DNA of 64,000 bases, from the NCBI GenBank assembly GCA_947568835.1, contig OX387602.1, positions 26,711,021 to 26,775,020 on the forward strand. The letters are read 5' to 3'. The position numbers and the translations under genes were made by a program. The first letter of the stretch is position 1. Each line of letters starts with the position of its first letter. This document shows, piece after piece, positions 54,501-61,704 of the stretch. The notes under the pieces were generated by a model that saw only the letters and a program-made list of their open reading frames with translations, was not told the origin of the DNA and did no database searches. This DNA is from Protonemura montana (lineage: Eukaryota > Arthropoda > Insecta > Plecoptera > Nemouridae).

Positions 54501-57500
54501 TAGCAAATACTGTTCACGTGATATCTAGATCCTGCGAGAATGTCGCGTACTACCTATAAGGGGTGCCGGAATTGAGAACAAGATTGATTGATCAATTCAA
54601 TCTCTTTTAGTGGCCTCTGCCATGGAACTTTAGATCATTCATCCTCCCGCCCGAGTATTCCCATTATCGAACGACTCTGCGACGGAATCTCGTACCTGGG
54701 TCTCCCCTCCATCGCTCCGCAATTCGGTCGCCACCTTCACTGTTGGCACGCCTGTTATGTCGTTCGAATTGTTACGCGAGAAAAACTAATTAAATTTAGA
54801 TATCTGCGTTAGTGACTGCCGTATAGCTTCCATAGAATTCTGCTTGCTTCAAGTTAACGAGTGTTTACTATATTATCTATCTAATTTATATTTCCATTTG
54901 AATCCCCTGCTATACTCGCTGATTAACAAAGTATTTGCAAAAATAAATTAGCCTTGTTTCTGTATTTTGATTAAAAAAAATTATCTACTTGATTTAGTTT
55001 GCAATGATAAGCCCTAAATACGAAAGGACCACAACACATAAACAATTTGCACTGGAAAGAACTTTTTTGGGGACGAAGGTTCAGGAGGTGGAGGACGTGT
55101 TGGCCAAGTTATTTATCTGCGATCTGGCCACTCACAGCACCTCGTGGTCTCTAAGGACTTCGGACATATTCATCGTGGTGTAGGGGTCGGTTTCTAGTAG
55201 AAGTATTAATAATATTGTGCTAAATGTATCCTTATGACGCCCCCGATATGCCACCAGTTTCCACAGAACGGAAGCGAAAACAAAACCAAACAAAAAGCAT
55301 TCGTGGGCTTATGTTTCTTTTTTTCTCATTTTACGCTAACTCCTTGACTGGGTTAACGCTTCAGATCAACGCAACCTGCAGTGCAAATGTGTCTTCTCCA
55401 CTCAGAGACTCTTAAACTCAACGCTCAGAAGGGAATCGGCTTTTCCAGTCTCAACACACAACATAAGAAAGCAAAGAAAACTGAATGTCCGACTTATCCC
55501 AGGTCAACTGTAGCAACTCTGTCACGAAGTTGAAGCTTGCAGTGATACGCTCTAGGAAATCAAACCACAGCGCTTTAGAGGTGATCCTGCTTCACGGTTG
55601 CTTTTCTGGTCGCGTTGAAAGATGAGCTTCTTGTGATTTACTGATATTGTCTTAATTAATATCAGGCAAGATGTTCAGAATAAATTACTATCTTAATAGA
55701 GGTTGTAATAAAATATCGTTCACCTTCTTTTCACAACTTTTAATTGGAGGAAAATTGGACTGAGCGATTGGAGGAGCAAACGGAGTTTACTGTTTTTTAC
55801 CCATTCTTTAGAGCACGGTACCGTTTCAGCACGCTGCATCTTTTTGCCTCCACACGCCATTTTGATTAATTCACCGACGCCATTCGGACGCCATTTCATG
55901 CGCTAGAGACGCTTAGCGCCGAGCAAATTGCTGGGAAAACTTCGTTAAAACAGTTCACTATTTAATTCAACGCTCATGCCAATTAGAACATCTCACCATT
56001 AGGACCGGGTATTTCATTTCCATTCGACTAATACCCGTTAATGCGTACAACAAAGCAGAGGGAGAGCTGCCGCTACGCAATCGATGCTGCCATTAGGTAC
56101 AGCTAGTCGAGTAGTTTGCGAGCGACAGAAATCCCAATTCTACAGGTGGCTCTAAACACGAGTTATGTTCCTGTGCAAGCTTTGAAGTTGCAGGCACATG
56201 ATATGCCTGACTACCATTTACACAGTAATTACCTACATAAGGGGGTTGGGGGAAGTCGATAAATATGTGATGACAAAATTCCTCCACGCAATTTATGCAA
56301 CGTCCGTTCCGTTAGTTACTTACTGATTTTTTTTACAATTGTACCTCTGGTCTATCAGATGCGCAATTCATATTTCACTTTCGGTACGAGTTAATCACGC
56401 TTAATACCCAGCAAAAATGCCTGCCTTGCAGCACCATATTTTCCTCTTAGCACACATGAAAATTGACAAAACAGATTGTTCTGTAAGCAGCTTGTCCTCT
56501 CTCTGCTCGGCTAGTTTAAGCCCTTATCATATTTCGCATCGTTGAAATTATTTTGTGCAATTAATCTTCAGCTTGTTTGCGTGTATTATGCGATCGATCT
56601 CCCGTCAAGTCGACATCTAGTGCTGGAATTAAAGTACTTTCCGCAAAACGCCTAAAACTAAAATTCGTATCTCAAGGTCTTTAGCCAAGGCCGTCCGTAC
56701 TGAGTTTGATTTTCTCTCTTGCCCCTCTAACCAAACATGACCAGCGGTTCGCTTATCAGTGTGTGCCATCGCAACGCATAGAGGCACTCCTGGCGTACAA
56801 ACCCCAAACCCAACGTGGCATTTCTATACAGTTAACGGTTTTCACGGAATGGAGAGGTCGAAATTTAATCAACAATTACTCGGAATAAAGCTGGGCTAGG
56901 TTATTTTCTTTAAGTTCTCTTGTAGTTTCATTAATTTTCCACTTACGCATTCCTTTGCTCATTACTTTCGTGAATGCAGCTATCCCTCGAGTCGTATCAC
57001 GGGGCATTCAGAACCTTATCTCGCGCGAAGACCGCCCTTCACCCTTCTCAACTTAATAATAAACCTAATTGAAACCCACTTTCGAATCGCAGCGTGCAAA
57101 CGCCCCCGACTACTGTCTTCTGACGCGCTAGAAAATCTCGTCCAAACCCTTAATGTCACACGAAATCAAACGATTGATTAACGGTTGCCCAACTTTCTTG
57201 TTTGCACCCGATACCGTTCTTTGTTCTCAGAAAGATTTTCTCCATGAAATTTGTCTCTAAGCCTTGGTTGGAGTATTGTAACTAAAGAGGGTGGGAGGGA
57301 GGGCCGCAGTGGGCCCGTCGCCGTTCCATGTTTTGTAACGAGCGGCAGCGGCAAAGGGTTGATTAAAGTCACCCAGGTGGAGTGTAAGGGTGCGTAGGTA
57401 ATCCTCGTTATTTTTTGTCCGAAAGTTAGTTACGCCGATGGCAGACGACTATATAAATAAGCTGTATCGTTAAATTCTGGACACACAGAGCTATGGCCGC

Positions 57501-58337
57501 GGCTCGGGGCATCTAATGATTACGACGATGTACCTACACGCGAATAATAAAGTCTCTCTGCGCCCCCCCCCCCCCTCCTCCACCCCCCGTGGGCTTTATT
57601 TTCATTTTGTTTGAATATTTTATAGAAAATTTCTACTTCCTATTGAGGGATTCTAAGCTGCGTATAAATAACAGAGTTTGACATTTTCATGCATATAAAT
57701 GCGTTCTCTGGCTTGCCGAGCTGTTCACTCTGTAGTTTCTTTTTAGTTCAACATCGTTGATAGTTCGTGTCATTTTGCGTCAGATACGTTGAGTAATAGT
57801 CGGGAGAGGGAAACGCATTCTGTACTGGAATTCAATAACATGTTGTGTTTGCTGTAAGGATTATTTTAAGTCCTCCATCTCTTGGTCTCTATCTCATCCT
57901 GTTATTTAGAAGCCAATAATTATCGATGCATCTCGTTTTACAGTATCAATTAACGTGAGCTCCTCGGTCGTCATTAGTAGAATTCAAGCTACATCCTCCT
58001 GTCTTATATTTTATAAGGCATCTACATTACAAAGTCTTGCAAATTGGAGACCTCCCTTGAACAAAGGCCTGTACACAGGGCCAGGGCGCTCCAGCTAATT
58101 CTAATCTTGTTGCAAAGCAAAATTAAAACTGATCATAAAAATAATCTACTTTGAACACAACTCTCCGCGGAGGGGACTATGAGCCTAAATTTAACTTTAT
58201 TCTTGAGACATTTTATAAATAATTGCAGTCTAGCAATTATTTCTAATTCGGTTGCTAACGTCAAGCAGTGTCTTACCGGAAGTGGCTGTTTGGACGAGGG
58301 CAGCGAGTAAGAGGGCCACCACAGCGTGGACCCTCAT
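27423..58337 (-). CDS. Gene 2: DIP/lachesin-like three-Ig neuronal surface protein, GPI-anchored type
   Basis: Exons in order are 58337-58277, 43687-43616 (possible cassette), 38518-38415, 36392-36185, 33636-33481, 31998-31870, 31131-30994, 29692-29543, 29254-29183 and 27586-27423. All junctions agree in phase, giving 417 residues (393 without the cassette exon). Features in 417-residue numbering: signal peptide 1-20; Ig1 with Cys70, Trp82 and Cys131 (SDRGWYMC); Ig2 with Cys174, Trp186 and Cys224; Ig3 with Cys267, Trp279 and Cys323 (ADFGAYKC); Ser/Thr/Pro stalk about 341-364; hydrophobic tail 399-415 ending at the C terminus, as expected for a GPI signal. NxT sequons are at Asn57 and Asn169. 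The motifs VAWVRVDTQTILSIH, SRLHMAAYLCIASNGVPPS and NQLEGAY are hallmarks of insect DIPs and relatives, which bind Dpr proteins in synaptic matching (established for the family). The exact DIP paralogue is not assigned; a lachesin-like name is the alternative. Confidence 0.92.
29183..29254 (-). CDS. Gene 2 exon 9: Ser/Thr/Pro stalk
   Basis: It is 72 bp, with acceptor CTTTTTTAG|AA and donor CGAG|GTAGGT, phase 1 at both ends and therefore skippable in frame. It codes for IPAPTPSTSTTASAAFATT and a basic ARKR, a juxtamembrane stalk likely to be O-glycosylated. It is less conserved in the family, so its support is splice phase and position. Confidence 0.8.
29543..29692 (-). CDS. Gene 2 exon 8: second half of Ig3
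   Basis: The acceptor is GTGTTCCAG|GC and the donor GACG|GTGAGA. It codes for RYMMLKIRNMKPADFGAYKC, with the last Ig cysteine, then AKNSLGGADGLIRLD, closing Ig3. Confidence 0.93.
30764..30780. repeat. GA dinucleotide microsatellite
   Basis: About eight GA units, inside an intron of gene 2. Confidence 0.85.
30994..31131 (-). CDS. Gene 2 exon 7: first half of Ig3
   Basis: The acceptor is CTGGTTCCAG|TT and the donor TCTG|GTAAGT. It codes for the PPMLSIPNQLEGAYLGQ linker, VSLECHSEAYP (first Ig3 cysteine) and INYWTTTQGDMI (core tryptophan). Confidence 0.93.
31870..31998 (-). CDS. Gene 2 exon 6: second half of Ig2
   Basis: The acceptor is GTGTGCTCAG|TG and the donor CAAT|GTAAGC. It codes for VEGEVLHLTRVSRLHMAAYL and CIASNGVPPS, including the second Ig2 cysteine. 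The split codon with exon 7 makes Phe (RVQF-PPML), as in family members. Confidence 0.93.
33481..33636 (-). CDS. Gene 2 exon 5: first half of Ig2
   Basis: The acceptor is CCTCCCCCAG|TG and the donor AACG|GTAAGT. It starts with the VPP linker between Ig1 and Ig2. VTLTCKANGFPEPNIMWRRE gives the Ig2 cysteine and tryptophan. Confidence 0.93.
36185..36392 (-). CDS. Gene 2 exon 4: second half of Ig1
   Basis: The acceptor is GTTCCGCAG|GTG and the donor GTCG|GTAAGT. It has 69 codons starting VAWVRVDTQTILSIH and including WYLHVKNV, the D-x-G-x-Y-x-C type signature SDRGWYMC and QVNTDPM. These are the most diagnostic DIP-family residues in the window. Confidence 0.95.
38415..38518 (-). CDS. Gene 2 exon 3: first half of Ig1
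   Basis: The acceptor is TGTTCTCAG|CC and the donor AGAAGG|GTAAGA. It codes for SLPRFAESIPNVTVTVGKDA and the first Ig1 cysteine (LLACVVDN), which matches the start of DIP Ig1 domains (..F...I.NVTV.VG....L.C.V.NL). It ends in phase 0, splitting Ig1. Confidence 0.9.
39336..39391. repeat. 8-bp tandem repeat TGCAATCC, seven units
   Basis: Six perfect TGCAATCC units and one TGGAATCC, inside an intron of gene 2. Confidence 0.92.
43616..43687 (-). CDS. Gene 2 exon 2: small candidate cassette exon between signal peptide and Ig1
   Basis: It is 72 bp, with acceptor TCTCTTCCAG|GG and donor CACG|GTAAGT, both strong. It is phase 1 at both ends, so it can be included or skipped without a frame change. 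It codes for an acidic segment (RESRDLDTLNEIENIDG and so on). Exons 1 and 3 also join in frame directly. It is 14.6 kb from exon 1 and 5.1 kb from exon 3. The splice sites and phase make a chance match unlikely, but there is no transcript evidence here. Confidence 0.72.
45165..45190. repeat. (TTA)n run, possible 3' tail of a retroelement
   Basis: About eight TTA units follow AATAAAAAAC. Trinucleotide tails of this kind end some non-LTR retrotransposons, but no coding sequence is recognisable just upstream. Confidence 0.7.
46105..46196 (-). mobile_element. tRNA-derived SINE-like or tRNA pseudogene fragment with inverted flanks
   Basis: On the minus strand a TGTCCAA/TTGGACA pair (46174-46180 and 46120-46126) forms a perfect 7-bp acceptor-like stem. 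It encloses an A-box-like GTAGATCAATGGGTTAGAGC and a degenerate B-box-like GGTGGAGTCCCCG. The anticodon arm is largely missing, so this is not a functional tRNA. The outer ends, CGTCTCAAAA at 46105-46114 and TTTTGAGACG at 46187-46196, are a perfect 10-bp inverted repeat. Confidence 0.55.
48445..48755 (+). mobile_element. 5'-truncated non-LTR retrotransposon: C-terminal end of reverse transcriptase ORF and TTA tail
   Basis: The frame 48445-48663 contains YNALPKEIQEIKNVHTFKLH and ends KEFYCLDEFHRKCI-stop. The pattern W/Y-N-x-L-P-x-x-I followed by a Thr-Phe-Lys helix and a FYxLDEF tail is typical of the extreme C terminus of arthropod non-LTR reverse transcriptases (from memory of the family). 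It is followed by AATAAA and a (TTA)-type run near 48738-48755. The catalytic domain is absent, so the copy is dead. Confidence 0.6.
49613..49945 (-). pseudogene. Orphan open coding fragment, possible retrocopy or nested exon
   Basis: The frame has about 110 codons starting MRAPLALSAAASS with protein-like composition, for example VELCNCYDTQRLIDPKDQAK and FRQYFLPYPQSASLRKLLDQ, ending NKIFFNY-stop. An in-frame TAA lies just upstream. An acceptor-like CACTCTCAG falls inside the frame, so a real exon is possible. Codons are AT-rich, unlike genes 1 and 2. I do not recognise the protein. Confidence 0.3.
54070..54327 (+). other. Orphan open frame of unknown product
   Basis: The frame is GC-richer than its surroundings and reads QQYVGNFGGPDHLTRVLVRP and later FRYFVTKSNNLQPVHTLHC, then LDKLKAMSVNINKLQANIL and a stop at 54325-54327. 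An acceptor-like TCACGCAG precedes it. It looks protein-like but matches nothing I know, and no adjoining exon was found. A decayed retrocopy or mobile-element remnant is as likely as a gene. Confidence 0.25.
57563..57575. repeat. Poly-C run
   Basis: Thirteen consecutive C, next to a C-rich CTCCTCCACCCCCC stretch. Confidence 0.85.
58277..58337 (-). CDS. Gene 2 exon 1: start codon and signal peptide
   Basis: ATG at 58337, with G at position -3, opens MRVHAVVALLLAALVQTATS, a typical signal peptide. The donor is TCCG|GTAAGA, leaving one base. An upstream ATG at 58398 in another frame forms an overlapping short upstream frame. The exon sits in a CpG-rich block (58270-58540). Confidence 0.88.
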
Positions 58338-59289
58338 GTCCGGAAGAGTGCGGAGCGCGCGCGAGCGTCAGTGAGAAGTCGCGAACGCTGTTGCTCATGA
58401 CCGCACTCGAAGCCGCCCGCGAAACCACTGCCGGCGCTGTCGGGCTATGAACCGGCGCCCCGCGTCGCGGCGCCCTCTTCGACACCGGCGCATGAGTGCG
58501 TCGACGCCGAACCAGCGCCCACGTGTTTGTCCTCTAAGCCCTGGGCCCGCTGCAAGTCCCACGTTACGTGTTTTCTACTTTTGCATTACTGAAATTATAA
58601 CTTTGTGAATTGTGGCGGTGCTGTGCTATATTTGAGAATAGTTGGGTCCCCCGGGTGCATGGCCCCGTTGGGGTTGCTTAAAGCAATTTTTTATGGAAAT
58701 TACAGTGTTGCTGCCCCCAGTTTGATTCTAACATTCGCACTTGATCGGGCTGGGAGTCCCTCGGAAATTGCAAACGAGGATGAGCACTTTATTTTTACCT
58801 TTCCTTGTGTCCAAGCAAGAAAATTAATCTCGCTGCACGAAAACTGCTCGAAAACTGAGCTGACGAGTAAATGAATCGGTACATTTCGCGAGTCGTCATA
58901 GGTATGAGCAAATTTAGCAGCGCTTGTGTTTGTTTGTTTTCCCAGGATTTTCCACATAATTCACCTTCCAAAGAAACTGTTTACAAATACGCCCTGCTGC
59001 CACCGTGCGCGTCACACGCATGCGTGGCGAAGGTTTGCTGGTTATGTAAACTTAATTTGCACCCGAGCTAAAACCTAGAACTTTTAAGATTGATGAAAGC
59101 CCGATAGGTTCTCGCAGGATCATTAACTAGCCATGTTTTTTTACTTTGTACACAGAATGTTTGCTTTTCAAAATCAACTTTGTAAAAACTTCCGCCCTTG
59201 CGATTCTTGCCTTGTTCGTAACAACGAATGTACGGACCAACTTACCTCCACTGCGGGTGTGAATATAAAATTCCATATCATACCTCAGT

Positions 59290-59600
59290 GTTTTCCCGGC
59301 GTCACCGCCGTCGCGTTGAAGTCATATTGTTTATTCCCGCGAGGGCTCGCGTCGTCGTTTCCCGCCGTACCTTAAAGACAAGACGACGGCGGCGACGACT
59401 ACTACTACGACGACGACGGCGCCCGTGACGCCCTAGGAGACGTCTCCGCCGGCTGTCATACAAACCAATACACTCTGTACCGGAGTCGTTCGGGGTATCC
59501 ACTAGTGCGGGCTCGGGCCATGATTGAATCTTACCCCGCGCCGGCGACGGCGAGCTCTGCTCGTCTGCAGCCACACTTTCCACTTTTCTACCCCGCCTGC
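59290..59600 (-). promoter_or_regulatory. CpG-rich block 1 kb upstream of gene 2 start, possible 5' UTR exon or promoter
   Basis: The block is CpG-rich with CGACGA/CGTCGT runs. On the minus strand it holds two donor-like sites, GGCGCGGG|GTAAGA near 59537 and TTTAAG|GTACGG near 59370. It lies upstream of the signal-peptide exon on the same strand. None of its open frames looks like a real protein. The role is inferred from position and composition. Confidence 0.35.
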
Positions 59601-59769
59601 TCACCTTCTGAATAAGTTAATAAATGGACCATCCTTCTTCTTCGTCTTGCGGGGATGGAATTACAAAATGGACAGGTGCTCGCTTTACCTGTATCTTATA
59701 ATTGCCTTTCTTTTCGGGGGTGCAATCTTTCGAAACCGATGCTATAACCTTATAACTCTATAACCAGAG

Positions 59770-59835
59770 ACAAATAAATATAAATGAATAAATATATGTA
59801 TACATATACTATACTATATAATATATAATATATTT
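59770..59835. repeat. AT-rich low-complexity tract
   Basis: An imperfect TATA/ATAT run in the space between the CpG block and the retroelement-like stretch. Confidence 0.75.
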
Positions 59836-60139
59836 TATAACTATAACTCTGCACAAAGTGACTGGTAATCATTGGGGAATCGTTAAGACTGTTGTATGGG
59901 GTGCTTATACTCAGGTCTATATCTAGGTTCAAACAACTTGTCCAATTGTGACGAAACAAAAACTAAGTGTCATCACAAATTGGCAACAGATTGATGCTTT
60001 TCAAAAAAAAAGAACTTGTCTTTCTTATAGTTGCTCGTGTAGTAAAATTGCCTGTTCAAGGCGTTTTTACGGTGTTTTTCAGAAAAAAAAACAAAGTTTT
60101 CGTAGCAGCTGTTGTTTCGTAGAATCCTGTTGTTCGAGT

Positions 60140-60400
60140 TTTACCGTCCTTCGGAAGGGACGTTAAGCCGGTGGTCCCCTTGGTGCTATTCGACAGGAGT
60201 AGACTACGTGCCGTCACCGGGTTTCCCCTCCTCTCTTCTAGACTAGGTTAGGTTCATCACCATCCTCATCATCATCCACTCATTCAGCGACGTCATTAGG
60301 CCAGTGCCACAGGGCCCGTTGTCAAAACAGTGCGTCGTTAAACACCACAAATCATTCAATCGATCAAAAATCGCGACCGCACAAGTTGCGTTTTGTGTGT
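60140..60400 (+). mobile_element. Sequence resembling a retroelement (RTE/SINE) 3' region beside the minisatellite
   Basis: The segment TTCGGAAGGGACGTTAAGCC and the following GGTGGTCCCCTTGGTGC resemble conserved 3'-tail segments I recall from arthropod retroelements (GGGACGTTAAxCxGxGGTCCC pattern). A CATCACCATCCTCATCATCATC run follows. I see no ORF. The match is from memory and unverified. Confidence 0.4.
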
Positions 60401-60418
60401 AGGAAGAACCAGGATTAC

Positions 60419-61704
60419 GCTGTATTTTCCTATCCCGTACTGTCCTATCCCGTACTTTCCTATCCCGTGCTTTCCTATCCCGTACTGTCCTATCCCGTAC
60501 TGTCCTATCCCGTGCTTTCCTATCCCGTGCTTTCCTATCCCGTGCTTTTCTATCCCGTGCTTTCCTATCCCGTGCTTTCCTATCCCGTGCTTTCCTATCC
60601 CGTGCTTTCCTATCTCGTACTTTCCTATCCCGTGCTTTTCTATCCCGTGCTTTCCTATCCCGTACTTTCCTATCCCGTGCTTTCCTATCCCGTATTTTCC
60701 TATCCCGTACTTTCCTATCCCGTGCTTTTCTATCCCGTACTTTCCTATCCCGTACTTTCCTATCCCGTGCTTTCCTATCCCGTGCTTTCCTATCCCGTAT
60801 TTTCCTATCCCGTACTTTCCTATCCCGTACTTTCCTATCCCGTACTTTCCTATCCCGTGCTTTCCTATCCCGTACTGTCCTATCCCGTGCTGTCCTATCC
60901 CGTGCTGTCCTATCCCGTACTGTCCCATCCCGTGCTTTCCTATCCCGTGCTTTCCTATCCCGTACTTTCCTATCCCGTACTTTCCTATCCCGTGCTTTCC
61001 TATCCCGTGCTTTCCTATCCCGTGCTTTCCTATCCCGTGCTTTCCTATCCCGTACTGTCCTATCCCGTACTTTCCTATCCCGTGCTTTCCTATCCCGTAC
61101 TTTCCTATCCCGTACTTTCCTATCCCGTGCTTTCCTATCCCGTGCTTTCCTATCCCGTGCTTTCCTATCCTGTGCTTTCCTATCCCGTACTGTCCTATCC
61201 CGTACTTTCCTATCCCGTGCTTTCCTATCCCGTGCTTTCCTATCCCGTGCTTTCCTATCCCGTACTGTCCTATCCCGTACTTTCCTATCCCGTGCTTTCC
61301 TATCCCGTACTTTCCTATCCCGTGCTTTCCTATCCCGTACTTTCCTATCCCGTACTTTCCTATCCCGTGCTTTCCTATCCCGTACTTTCCTATCCCGTAC
61401 TTTCCTATCCCGTGCTTTCCTATCCCGTGCTTTCCTATCCCGTACTGTCCTATCCCGTACTTTCCTATCCCGTGCTTTCCTATCCCGTACTTTCCTATCC
61501 CGTGCTTTCCTATCCCGTACTTTCCTATCCCGTACTTTCCTATCCCGTGCTTTCCTATCCCGTACTTTCCTATCCCGTACTTTCCTATCCCGTACTTTCC
61601 TATCCCGTGCTTTCCTATCCCGTGCTTTCCTATCCCGTACTTTCCTATCCCGTACTTTCCTATCCCGTGCTTTCCTATCCCGTACTTTCCTATCCCGTAC
61701 TTTC
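60419..61704. repeat. 15-bp minisatellite, about 84 full units, with 180-bp higher-order repeat
   Basis: The consensus unit is CCCGTGCTTTCCTAT, with frequent CCCGTAC and CTGTCC variants. The period is exactly 15 across 1.29 kb with no insertions or deletions. Units at 61261-61440 are repeated at 61441-61620 with the same variant order except one unit, giving a 12-unit higher-order repeat. Because 15 is a multiple of 3, most frames on both strands stay open. The long Arg/Lys/Asp, Ile/Gly/Lys and Pro/Ser/Tyr open frames are therefore a by-product and are not annotated as genes. Confidence 0.97.

Larger units (their letters stand above)
43688..58276 (-). other. Gene 2 first intron, 14.6 kb, with repeat and orphan coding fragments
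   Basis: The intron is AT-rich. It contains a TTA run (45165-45190), a tRNA-derived element (46105-46196), a non-LTR retrotransposon end (48445-48755), two orphan open frames (49613-49945 and 54070-54327) and a short poly-C run (57563-57575). I see no further exon of gene 2. Confidence 0.6.

Noticed and set aside
60245-60256. TTAGG-like telomere motif
   Set aside because: Only two copies (TTAGGTTAGG context), which is expected by chance and does not indicate telomeric DNA.
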